From the NCBI GenBank assembly GCA_000729835.1, contig JFHB01000295.1, forward strand, positions 1 to 28,621: a stretch of 28,621 bases of DNA, written 5' to 3'. This document shows positions 10,841-21,500 of the stretch, piece after piece. The stretch's first letter is position 1; every line of letters starts with the position of its first letter. The notes under the pieces are model-generated. The model saw only the letters and a list, made by a program, of their open reading frames with translations. It had not been told where the DNA came from and did not search any database. Both the position numbers and the translations under genes were made by a program. The DNA is from Atkinsonella hypoxylon. Its lineage: Eukaryota; Ascomycota; Sordariomycetes; Hypocreales; Clavicipitaceae.

Positions 10841-11258
10841 GATAAAGTAACTTTAGAAGAAGCTTAGTAGAAGGAATTATATTCCTTTTACTAATAAAGA
10901 ACTTAAAACTATACACTAATTCTATAAATTTTACTACTAAAATCTAGATTTCTAGATTTAAAAAAGGGATTTTATACCTTAGGAAAAAAGAAGCTTACTA
11001 CTTTATTTTACTTACTATAAATTTATTAATAAACAGCTTAAATTATATAACTAACCTAAACTAGTAAAACTACCTTTTTACTAGAATACTGTTAACGCTT
11101 CTATAGTACAGTAGGTATAGAGGTAGGTTAATAGAATTATTAATAAGGCTAAATCTACTAAACTCTTTATAGATTTACTAACAGTAATACTAGAAGGAAA
11201 AGCTAAAGCTAGATTATCTAGATCTAATAGCTTAGAAGACACTATCTATAAAGCTAGT
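10840..11258 (+). pseudogene. gag: Element D gag, 5' part, RIP-degraded
   Basis: The last 140 bases read in frame 3 as NRIINKAKSTKLFIDLL, then VILEGKAKARLSRSNS and EDTIYKAS, with no stop from about 11130 on, ending at the insertion point of A. The frame is continued by ASSST from 25425 once A is removed (the distance is a multiple of three). The N-terminal part is closed by many stops and its start was not found. The stretch looks like the matrix-like N-terminus of a gag, but no named domain is recognised. Confidence 0.5.
11254..11258. repeat. Target site duplication of element A, left copy (CTAGT)
   Basis: Identical to 25420-25424. It abuts the LTR terminus TATTGAAAAT (TGTTGAAAAT before mutation). 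Confidence 0.88.
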
Positions 11259-11413
11259 TATTGAAAATAATAGGGATTACAGGACTAGATAGAAGAGGGT
11301 AGTGGTCTCTTATATTTAGCACCTGTAATTGCTCCTAGCAATTATCACGTAGTGGAAGCAGCAGCAGCCTAAATCAAGCTGTAGTGTATAGTATAGATCA
11401 CGTAGAGGCAGTA
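11259..11413 (-). repeat. Element A 3' LTR, distal 155 bases
   Basis: This piece plus 17733-18274 makes 697 bases and aligns without gaps to 24723-25419. It ends at CAGTA (11409-11413), where element B is inserted. On the minus strand this is the outer end of the element. Confidence 0.93.
11409..11413. repeat. Target site duplication of element B, left copy (CAGTA)
   Basis: CAGTA precedes the terminus TGTTGG of B and is repeated at 17728-17732. In the uninterrupted LTR of A near 24870 the sequence reads GAGGCAGTAGATAACT with one copy. Confidence 0.95.
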
Positions 11414-11728
11414 TGTTGGAATCGTCATGACTCCATCGTGCGATTCCGGCGCCTGCGTAGGTGGATACGACCGCTGATTGGTTGCATCCGCACACTAGTC
11501 TCTACTTACATCAGGGTCGCCAATACCCCTTAATTCCCCCTTAACACAACACTATACCTAAGGCATATAAGGCATCCAATAGGGTATATAATGTAGCCTC
11601 TTTTGCTAGTTAGATATAACTCCTAAATAACTAAATTTAAACCTCTTTAATGTAAATACTAGTGCACTAGTAAACTAGTTATAGGACTAACTTAAAGGAG
11701 TATAAATTAAACCCTTAGTCTATTAACA
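11414..11728 (+). repeat. Element B 5' LTR (315 bp)
   Basis: It starts TGTTGGAATCG and ends CTATTAACA (CTGTCGACA in the 3' copy). There are no gaps against the 3' LTR and all differences are transitions. By hand count the first 116 bases carry 1 change here against 18 in the 3' copy, whereas the remaining 199 carry about 15 here against 2 there. Confidence 0.96.
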
Positions 11729-12410
11729 CTAATTAGTAGTTGCTTAACTAGAAGTCTTTAGTACAACTAAAGAGATTAGCATAACTAACTATAAATTAGC
11801 TAGATTTAGCAAGAAGAGATATAATACTATTAGCTAGAACCCTTAGCGGCTAACGTAACTAGTAAAGTATGCTAAAGGAAGGGATATCTTTACAATTACT
11901 TAGTTACTAAGTTATATTTACTTATAATAACGTTTTAGTTTAACTAATTATTAATATTAAACTCCTAAGGAATTAAATTACTAGCTAGAACCCTTAGCGG
12001 CTAATGCTATAGAATTTAACTCCCTTAACTATCTTAGAACTTAGCTAGAAGCTAGCTAAATCTATTTATCTTTATACTAATTCTATTACACCTACTTTCT
12101 CTTTCTATACTACTTAATCTTATTTAATACAATAAGTTTATAATAACTCTAAGCAGATTTATAAGAATTTAAGCAATAACTACAACCTAATAAGCTTTTA
12201 GAATAACTTTAAAAGTATTAGAAACTTCTATTAATAAATTAGAACTTAATATATAAAATTAACCTAGAAACTACTACTACTATTAATTTAAACAATAGAA
12301 TTACCTTTATAATTAACCTTTATAAAGATTAAAGATTTAAAGATTAAGAATAATAGAAAAACTTTAAATTTAACTTCTATAACTAGAATAAAGACCTATT
12401 TTAAAGAGCT
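11729..12410 (+). other. Element B leader
   Basis: Untranslated stretch before gag. The first bases, CTAATTAGTAGTTGC, occupy the primer-binding position but are too mutated to name the tRNA. It holds a 23-base direct repeat at 11831-11853 and 11982-12004. The right boundary is approximate because the gag start codon was not found. Confidence 0.5.
11831..12004 (+). repeat. 23-base direct repeat in the leader of element B (two copies)
   Basis: Copies at 11831-11853 and 11982-12004 share the core AGAACCCTTAGCGGCTA without mismatch, 151 bases apart, in a region where most GC-rich words have been lost. Confidence 0.8.
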
Positions 12411-15400
12411 TCTACTCTAATTATTAAAGCGTTACGCAATTTACTATATAAATATAGAGTCTATATAGGCAGAAGCAGCAGCTAAATTGCTAATTCCCTT
12501 AAAAGAGTACTATAGAAAAAGGAACAATCTATATAGCTAGAAGAAGAGATTAATAAATAAGTAGTATTAGGTAAATTCTACTTAAATCTACACCTAGATG
12601 TAGAACCTATATCTACAGTAAAGAAGCCTTAATCTTCTTCCTAGAACCCTCCTTCTACACCTTTAGCACTCTCTTTATTACTTTTGTTAAGCGTACCTAG
12701 TAACCTAATAGGTGTATTAGCAGAAATGCTACCTCCTTCTCCCTTTTCTCTATAGAATATAAGATTTCTTCTGCTTCTAGCAGTATAACTGTTACTTTCT
12801 TCTATAATAGATTCTTCCTAGACTAATATAAGGAAAGTCCTTAACCTTATAAAGATCTATAAGGAAAGCAATAAATACAGCAGCAATATATTCGATTTTA
12901 TTATGCTAAAAGTAGTTATCCTTAAAGACCTATACTAACAACTTAATTTCTTAGAACTAGCAATAATAAAGGCATTCTTAGTAATACTAACAGGTAAAGC
13001 CTATAAATTCTATCTTACAATAATTGCAATAAATATAAGGATAAATTACACCTTTAACTAAATAGTTAAAATCGTTAGACAACACTTTAAGACCTTAACT
13101 AATAAGTAGTTCTATTGCTAAAGATAGAACAGTATTACGTTGTATAATACAATCGCTAAGAACCCTAATAAATCTATACTTAACTGCCTTAATATAATAA
13201 TCTAGAACCTTTAAGATATTTATAACAGCCTTTTTAACCCTCTTATAGATAATTCTAAACTTATTAAATAGACCCTTTAAGCAGTTAGAGGCATCCCTAA
13301 ATGTAGCTAAGCTAAATTTACAACTAATACAACATTCTAAGAGCTTATTAGTAACCTACAAAAGTTAATTAGTATTGCAGAAGTATAGAAAGAAATTAGC
13401 TAATTCTATATTAGATTTAACTAACTTAATATTAATAATAAAGCCCTCTATATAAACTGTTAATATTAACGTTTAAGAGACCCTAGCTGTAGCAGAAGTA
13501 AGACCTAAAAATAACGCTGCTTTATTTATAAAAAAGAAGGATATTAGTTAATAAAGTACAGTAAAAAAGAGCATTAAGAAGTATAGTAAAGATAGTAGAA
13601 TAATAAAAAGTATAGAACCTCTCCTTTAAACAGTAAATTTAAAGCCTATTTATAGGCTTATAAAGAATTAAGTAAACCTATATAGAATAATAGTTCTAAC
13701 AATACTTAGGATGTAAGTAAGGCATTTATTAAAGAATCTAATATAGCTAATAAAGGAAAAGCTCCTTAGCTAATAATTATACAATTCTTTACTAATGCTA
13801 CAACTATAGACAATAGAGCTATCTTTTAGAACCTTAAGGAAGAAGCCTACTAGTATACTCTACATAAGGAAGACCTATTTACAGAAGATTAATTAAATTC
13901 TATAGATCCCTTATTATATTTGTTATCTTATATATTAGAAGAACGTTATTCTAGTAAGATATTTAGAGGCATCTTACTTAACATTAAAGCAGCAGGCGTA
14001 TTAACAGCTAGAATTAACTAAGTATAGGCACTAGTGAAGAAAATGCCTTTATTAAAGATAAATCTATCTAATTAACACTATATAATTACATTTAGCGTAG
14101 GATTAGCAACTTTAATAGGCTTTATTATAGTTTTAACAGTTTTTAGCCTAATTACATTCTATATAATTAATATAAGCACTCTATTCCTATACAGCATTAA
14201 TAATATAGATAAGATGTATATAAAGCTTAACAACCTTAAAAACGTGCTAATTTAAGGCAATTAAAAGGTTTCTATTATCTAGAAATAAGGACATCTATAG
14301 TGGACTCTAGAAGCTATAGAAGTAGCTGCATTCTTCTTATTAAAAAAGTAAATCTATTAGCTTTATTGTTAATTTAGATATCTCTTTATACAACAATTAA
14401 CGAAGATTCTATAACGTATAGAAGAAAATATTAGTAACAATAACGCTATTAATAGAATTATATAAGTTTGCTACTACTGCTAACTTAACAGTAAATTACC
14501 TAGTTAATTCCAATTTACGTTAAAAGATAACTATAACTTTAACTATAAAATTATTGTTAATATTATATATATAGACAGCAGATCTATTCTCTATATTATT
14601 AATTCTATAACCTTATTCTAGGCAGCCCGCTTTCTAGAACCCTAAAAATAGAAAGCATAAGATATCTAGAATGCATTAAAAGAATGCTAGATTAATACCT
14701 ATCTAGGTTCTCTTAACTAGATAGTTTATAATACTAAAAAGAACTTTATATCTACTAAATTCCGCTATTATATATAAATATTGTCTATTAATATTAATAA
14801 AGTTCCTATTAAAGCCTACAACAGCATTAGTAAAGTTAAATAGTACTATAGCTTATTATAAAGAGCTTATAACATTATTAGCAATAAATTAGGCACTAAT
14901 ACTAGTATTATAAAGGATTAAAAGCTTTAGATAGCTATTAAAGCTGTTAATAATTCTGCTAGACTTAACAGTCTTATGCCTATATTATTAGTCTTTAGTT
15001 TCTACTTTTATATAATAGATAATTTGCCTTTAAGCCTTTCTGTAATACAATAAGCTTTAATTCTATATAAAGCCACTAATAAAGCCTAAAAGTGCTTAGC
15101 ATAAAGATAAATTTATAATGCTCTTACCTTTTACAACAGCCTAAATATAATACCTATATATTTACTGCCTCTACAGTTAGAAGTGTATATATAGCGTAAA
15201 AAAGAAGGCTAGTAAGGCCCCTATAAGCTGCTTGCTATAGATAGTAAGGAATGTACTGTATAAATGCCTTATAGCTCTATTTGTTTTTGCATAACTATTG
15301 TAAAACTCTACTACTATAATAACAATAAATCTAATAATTATTCTACTGTTTCTAACGTTATACCTAATAAAAGCAATATAGAATTCCTACCTAAAAGCAA

Positions 15401-17306
15401 TTCTATTCTACTAAAGAAGAGAGAAAGACCCCTAAAGGCAAAATAACTAATTAATCTAAACCTAATATAGAAAAGAGGTCCTAAAAGACTAAGAAAGAAC
15501 TCTCTTTCTATTCTAATTAATTCTATATAAAATTCCTCTACTTTTAACAATAGACTAAATAGATATATTACTGTTTCTAGCCTAACTACTAGTAGTTCTT
15601 ATAATCCTAATCCTAGTAGTAATATTAATTCTACTTATATATTACTGTATAAATCTAGCAATAAAATTTTCCTTTCTATAAAAAAAACAGTAAACTATAA
15701 CTTAGCTATATAACTAAGGAAAGACAATAAGATTACAGCAAAAAGTGCTCTATTTAAGGTATTTAACTAAGCTAAAATTAACGCACTATTAGCTAGAGAT
15801 ATCTTCTAATTTATTAAATTTAACCCTACTATATATAACAACTATATCTTTAAATCTTATATAGTTTAAGAAGTTAAAGGAAAAGGAACTATATTACTAT
15901 ATAAGAAGTTAAGACTAGTTATCTAAGGATATAATAATAGCAATAAATTATTAATTTTAATGTAATCCCTAACAATTTAATAAGCTAGTTAACGCTTAAT
16001 TATAGCACTAGCTCTATCTCTCTAAAAACACAATATTATCTTATAGATCTACAATATTATATAGGCTTATATATAATCTAATACTAATTTAAATAGATTA
16101 ATTATTGTATAACTTCCTAACTAAATTAAACACCTATATCCTTACAATATAGTAATAGAAGTAATTAAGCCTTTATATAGAATTACTAAAGTAGGTATAT
16201 ATTAGTAGTTTACGTACTTCTGCTATTACTGTAATAATTTAAGTATAGTTACATTAATATATAACCCCTACTTACTAATATTAAACAATAAGAATTGCTT
16301 TAGAATCGTTAGAATGCAAACTAATAATACACTAGAACTAAGCAATAGAACCTTCTCTAACTATAAGAAATCTAAACTATAGAAAGCTAATTTTACTGTA
16401 AAGCTAAAGTAGAGCTTAACAGCAGAAACGCTACTAATTTTTAACAGATATATATTAACTAAATCTAATAATAGCACTTTAACTCTTCGCTAGAAAGGTT
16501 AAAGCAAGAGGATTTAACCTATTAATACTACTAGTGTTAATATAGATTTAATAAAACAATAGTACGTTAAGCAATAAGCCTGCAGTATATATATTACTAT
16601 AATCTATTAACTAGAAGCTACATTTAACCTTTCTGTTGCTGTATAATAGCAAGATATTACAATTAACGATATTAAACAACTAAATAAGAGGCTTTAATAG
16701 CAGATTAACAACTAGACCTATAGATTACAATACATTCTAATAGACCTTCTCTCTACTAAATTATATATATTTATTAATAGATTCTTTATAAACAATAAAG
16801 ATTTAAGCTTCTAGATAGAATACGTAATTATCCTAGGTAATAAAGGAGCTTATAAAGAGAACGCTAAATTTGTAATAAAAGGCAATATTATTATATATAG
16901 CTCTATTAAAAGCAAGAGAGTTATAAGGAGCACGCTTACATTAGAACTATATAGTATAGTGTAAAGCGTAGATATATTGCATGCTATTAGCACTATATTA
17001 AATATAGTGATAAAGCAGCTATAAATACTGCTAATTCCACTAGTAGTTTATATAGATTTATTCTTGTTATATAAATGCCTTATAAAGCTTAGTACAATAA
17101 AGGAAAAGAGATTAATAATTAACATTATAGCGCTACATTAATTATATAAAAGGCGCAAAATTAACGAAATCTATTAGATTAACGGCAAAGATAATATCGC
17201 TAATTTAATAATAAAAGTAACGCTAAATAAAACTCTTAAATCCTTTATTAACAACAATAAGGCTAATATATAGGTAGAAGGCTAAGTAAAGAGACCTATA
17301 AATTAA
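12411..17306 (+). pseudogene. gag-pol: Element B gag-pol polyprotein, RIP-degraded (copia type)
   Basis: A single frame 3 with no net indel, about 1630 codons, closed by many TAG and TAA. Gag: a proline-rich N-terminus, then YKESNKYSS (12858 on), GKAYKFYL, FNxIVKIVR, NSITLYNTIAKNPNKS, a capsid of the fungal copia type. Integrase: the stretch IKAYNSISKVK near 14810-14840 (degraded EVPVEAHNSIGxVERYH) and SLMPILLVF near 14980, and a basic tail from 15264 to 15446 that is stop-free. Reverse transcriptase: ALALSL at about 16005, NPYLLILNNKNCF and the catalytic box MQTDD, now MQTNN (16314-16328). RNase H ends near 17184 with GKDNIANLI (degraded GxxNPADxxT). The TAA at 17304 follows KRPIN and may be the genuine stop. 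The start codon was not found. Confidence 0.93.
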
Positions 17307-17412
17307 TGCAGAAGAATATTAGATTTATTGTTATTTATTCCTTTAATCTATTTTATTATTACTGTAACTATTAGAGTTACTTTACTAGCACAATAAAAAG
17401 AGAGACTACTAG
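17307..17412 (+). other. Element B 3' untranslated region with polypurine tract
   Basis: About 100 AT-rich bases between the supposed stop and the 3' LTR. AAAAAGAGAGA at about 17395-17405, some seven bases before the LTR, is the best polypurine tract. Confidence 0.6.
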
Positions 17413-17727
17413 TGTTAGAATTGTTATAACTCTATTGTGCGATTCTAGCGCTTGCGTAGGTAGATACAACCGCTAATTAGTTGCATCTGCACACTAGTCT
17501 CCACTTACATTAAGGTTGCTAATACCCCTTAATTCCCCCTTAACACAATACTATACCTAAGGCATATAAGGCATCTAACGGGGTATATAATGTAGCCTCT
17601 TTTGCTAGTTAGATATAACTCCTAGATAACTAAATTTAAACCTCTTTGATGTAAATACTAGTGCACTAGTGAACTGGTTATAGGACCGACTCGAAGGAGT
17701 ATAAATTAGACCCTTGGTCTGTCGACA
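17413..17727 (+). repeat. Element B 3' LTR (315 bp)
   Basis: Gap-free partner of 11414-11728. It starts TGTTAGAATTG (mutated) and ends GGTCTGTCGACA (unmutated). The mutated half faces the inside of the element. Confidence 0.96.
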
Positions 17728-17732
17728 CAGTA
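17728..17732. repeat. Target site duplication of element B, right copy (CAGTA)
   Basis: Second copy of 11409-11413. GATAACTATAATAATAG follows and continues the LTR of A exactly as at 24880. Confidence 0.95.
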
Positions 17733-18274
17733 GATAACTATAATAATAGTGGTATCTTATATTGAGAGCGCTGTAACGAACAAGTTAGTAAGGGTAGGAT
17801 CTCGAATCTTTCTAGTCCCTTATAGACCCTCCGACTATATTAGCGGGCTGTAGTCGCTAGAAGGGGCTTGTAGGCCACTTTATAATTTCCGCAAAAAGAT
17901 TTACTATATAAAAACAAAAAAATCGACTTACGGCTATACAAACGAGACGCTTACGTATATAATTTAATAAATTCCACTAATAATAAGCAACCCTTATAAG
18001 CAACTCTATCCAACAATTATACTATTAAATAGCCCTAATTCTTAGCTTTTAAATAGTATACTTCTTGAATTTCTACTATTGCTAGTTGTAGAGAAAATCG
18101 CAGTTAAAGTTAACTATAGGTTAGGCAACTTTGCCTTAGTTAAATCTAGATGTTTGCATCTAGTAACAACAATATCTCTACTAAAAATTAACGTAATAAG
18201 ACCTAATAAGGGTCACGTAATAGAGCAACTAGTAGGCATAAAAATAGGCTATATAGAGTAGCTTATTTTTAATA
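17733..18274 (-). repeat. Element A 3' LTR, proximal 542 bases
   Basis: It continues 11259-11413 after removal of B. It ends at AATA (18271-18274, AACA in the 5' LTR at 25416-25419), which on the minus strand is the TGTT start of the LTR. With the distal part the length is 697, the same as the 5' LTR. Confidence 0.93.
18079..18261 (+). CDS. Small open frame inside the LTR of A, antisense to the element (first copy)
   Basis: A 60-codon open frame starting at TTG and ending TAG. The same frame is open in the other LTR (25224-25406), with about four amino-acid differences, all due to transitions. It reads VEKIAVKVNYRLG, then KSRCLHLVTTIS and IEQLVGIKIGY. An in-frame TAG lies upstream, at about 18050. 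I do not recognise it. It is on the strand opposite to gag-pol of A. It may be chance openness in a less mutated stretch, since two copies of one LTR are not independent evidence of selection. Confidence 0.2.
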   Translation: MLVVEKIAVKVNYRLGNFALVKSRCLHLVTTISLLKINVIRPNKGHVIEQLVGIKIGYIE

Positions 18275-18284
18275 CTCCCTCTAG
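18275..18284 (-). promoter_or_regulatory. Element A polypurine tract
   Basis: On the minus strand CTAGAGGGAG lies directly before the TGTTA start of the 3' LTR. This fixes the LTR boundary and the minus orientation. Confidence 0.8.
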
Positions 18285-18517
18285 AAATGTAAGAAGTAAC
18301 TAGTTCTATAAGCAACTTAGCTCCTTTAAAGGATATCTAAGTTAGAATTAACCAACGAAATACAGTACTAATAACAGGACCAAAATAATATAACTAATTC
18401 CAGGGTAGTTATAGTTGAATATAACTAGTTGTTGTTAATTGTTTTTGTTGTTTTCGATTTTTAACTGTTTTTCGTTGTTTTTTCGATTTTTTTAAGTGTT
18501 TTTATTGCTTTTATAAG
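18285..18517 (-). other. Element A 3' untranslated region with T-rich repeat
   Basis: Between the end of the polyprotein and the polypurine tract. It contains about two units of a roughly 26-base T-rich repeat at 18441-18493 (GTTTTTGTTGTTTTCGATTT and a close copy starting at 18467) plus a weaker third. CG words survive inside the repeat. No coding signal. Confidence 0.65.
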
Positions 18518-21500
18518 CTAGCTAGAAAGCTCTAGTAACTTAATGAATTGTTGATGCTTTTGAATAGCAAGAGGCTTAGTTAGGCCATCTACTGGCATCT
18601 AATTTGTATTAATATAACTAACCTTAGCTATACCTTTACAAATCTTTTCCCTAATGTAGTTAAACTTTAAAAGGGTGTACTTAGTTCTACTATACAACGT
18701 TAAGTTGTAAGCAGTAACTATAGCGCCTTAATTATTACACCTAATAGGAATAGGAGGGGTTAAAGGCAGCTTTATCTCCTTAAAAAGGCTGTAGAGCTAC
18801 TCTAATTCCCTTATAGCTTTAGATAATGCATTAGATTCTGCTTCTAATGTAGAAAGAGCAATAGTACTAGCTTTCTTTAATTTCTAGCTAATAGGTCTAC
18901 TAGCTAGCTTATATAGATAAGTATAGGTTGATTTAGAAGAGACTTTGTCACTAGCAAAATCGCTATTGCAATAACTAAGGAGGGTCTTAAGTACTTCTTT
19001 ATAACTAATAGAACTATTAGAAGCTTTAGAAGAAGACCCTATAGGGTGTAGACTAGAACGCTTATAAATAATAGCAAAGCTTCTAGTACTACTTAAGTAC
19101 CTTAGGAGGTGCTTAAAGGCGTTTAGGTGCTCTATATAGGGCTTAGCTAGAAAGGTTGATAACTACTGAACGGAAAAAGCAATATTAGCCCTAGTTAGCA
19201 ACATTAGGTACATTATAGTGCCTATTATGCTCTAATAAAGCTTATAATTGGATTTTAAGAGGAGTTTTATAACTAGTTGCTTTAGAATTCCTAGCTGTAT
19301 AGGGATAGAAGCTAGCTTAGCATCTAGCATTTTGAATCTTTCTAGGGCTTTAAGGATGTATTAAGATTGGTGGATTTTAATAGACCTTTTAGACCTATTA
19401 CGGGTAATTTATACACCTAGAAAGAATTCTGCTAGTCCTCTATCTTCTATTAAATAAGCTTTATGTAATAGCTTCTTTAGCTTATTAATATAGCTTAGAT
19501 TTAGACTAATTAGAAGACAGTTATCTACGTAAGTAGCAATATACGTAGATGTAGCTGGGTTATAAAAGACTGCTGGGTCTGATATAAGAGGTTTAAATCT
19601 ATGCTTTTGAAGTAATTCTGTTAGAATTTACTGCTATTCTCTAGGACTTTGCTTTAGACTATAGAGGGATTTTTCTAGCTTAATTACTTGCTCTTTAGAG
19701 GGCTTGTAATTACAGCTTTTTAATAGCTTAGCTACTGATAGCGTTGCTTCTGCAAATTTAACGAATCTATCTGGGATTTCTATATAAATAGCTTCCTTTA
19801 GCTTGCTATTTAAAAACGCTCCTATAAAGTTAATTTACTTAACTTCTTAGTTATTAAAAGCTGTAAGGGCTAATAATATATGCTAGCTAGAAGGAATACT
19901 AGTTGCAGTAAAGGTCTCTAGATAGTCTTAACCTTCTATTTGCATAAATCCCTTAGTAATAAGGCGGGCTTTATATTTAATAGGATTATTTTCTTTATCC
20001 TTTTTAAGCCTATAAATAAGCCTATTCTTTAGAACTCTTCGGCCCTTAGGTACTTAGTCTTTCCCTATAAATTTAAAGGTTCCAGCAGCTAATAGTTGCT
20101 TAAATTCGCTATAGGTAGCTTCTATTCAATGCTGCTTAGCAGAGCTTTTTAGGGCTTGCTTCTACGTATTAGGAAGTTCATCCTTATTACTATTAGAAGT
20201 AATAGCTGCTTTAGTCCTTGCCTTAAAGCATAGATCCTTAATTAAGGAAAATATATCTCTATCTAAATCTATAGCATCAGCATCAGCTTCAGCTTCTATA
20301 GGTTCTATATTAGCCTAAGGGGCTTCTATAGATATAGGGGCTTTAGGGGCCTCTATAGCTTCTATAGGGTTGCTTAGTAGAAGAGCTTAATTTTCTACAG
20401 GTTCTAGTGGATGATTTAGCACATCTAGATGACTAAGATAAGGATACTTAGGAGTATAATTATCCACTAATTGCTAGTTATCGATTTCTCCCTCTAAAGG
20501 ATTATCCACTATAGAACCAATAGGAACCTTAGGGATGCCCTATAAAATAGAACCTATTTCTTCTATAATTTTAACGAAGCTAGTCTTTATAACAGCTCGT
20601 TTAGAGGGGATATATATTAGATATACATTAGAACCTAGCGTAGCTAAAAGTCTACTAGGAATAGTTCTTTTAGCTAGCTTCTACAACCTAGATCGTTGTT
20701 CTAAAGGAATTAGAACTTCGCAATAGGAGCCTATAGCCCTTATTTTGGTAAAATTAGGCTTATAGGTCTTAGAAGGCTCTAAATCAGCTAGATATAGCTG
20801 TTTAGGACTTAGTGGTTTAGTACTATTTGCAGTAGTATTAACTAAATCTACTATAGCAGGAAGGATGTAAGACTATAGATATAGAGGTAATTATAACCAC
20901 TGTAGGGTAGCACGCAAACGGTCTAGAAGTACCCTTATAGCTCTCTCTATTAGCCTATTTTATTCGTAAATATAGAGGCAAGAGGTGCTAAAGTAAATAC
21001 CCTTTAAAGATAGCTAAGCTTGCAACCTAGTATTAATTTCTGTACTACTATTAAAATAAAGGTGTTTAGGGTAGCAGTTATACTAGTTCTTTAATTCCTT
21101 AAAGAAGCCTTTAATACAACTATAGAGAGTAGAACCCTCTTTATTAGCTAAATTAAAAGACTACTTATACTGTAATTTTCTATTAATTAGAAAAAGAACT
21201 AGAGGCCTCTTATTGTACAGTATAGGCTCTATTTTAACGGTATCTCCCTCTATAATATCTAAACATCTAGGGGGGTTAGGAATAGCATGCTTGCTAGGTC
21301 TTCTAACAGCTTTAGCTTAGTTGCAAGCTAGGCAGTTAAAATCCTTTTCCTTGATTTTTATAAAATTAGGAATACCTTTAGTAATAGAAGCAGTCTTCTT
21401 TAGTAAAGGGAGTCCTATATGCCCTAATCTAACGTGCTAAGTAGCAGCTAATTCTAGGAGCTTCTTATAGGAAGAAGAAGCAGTAGAATTACTACTAGAA

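Larger units (their letters stand above)
11414..17727 (+). mobile_element. Element B: full-length Ty1/copia retrotransposon, RIP-inactivated
   Basis: 6314 bases with 315-bp LTRs (11414-11728, 17413-17727), TG...CA termini, a 5-bp duplication CAGTA and one frame-3 gag-pol polyprotein with integrase before reverse transcriptase. It is the innermost and youngest insertion, inside the 3' LTR of A, but its interior is heavily RIP-mutated. Confidence 0.96.

Noticed and set aside
15264..15446. Stop-free plus-strand frame that could be taken for a separate small gene
   Set aside because: It lies in frame 3 of the B polyprotein and continues the integrase tail. It is part of pol.
15338..15550. Minus-strand open frame of 70 codons
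   Set aside because: Antisense to the pol frame of element B, which is open here on the + strand (15264-15446).
20535..20726. Plus-strand open frame of 63 codons
   Set aside because: Antisense shadow of the integrase to reverse transcriptase linker of element A.
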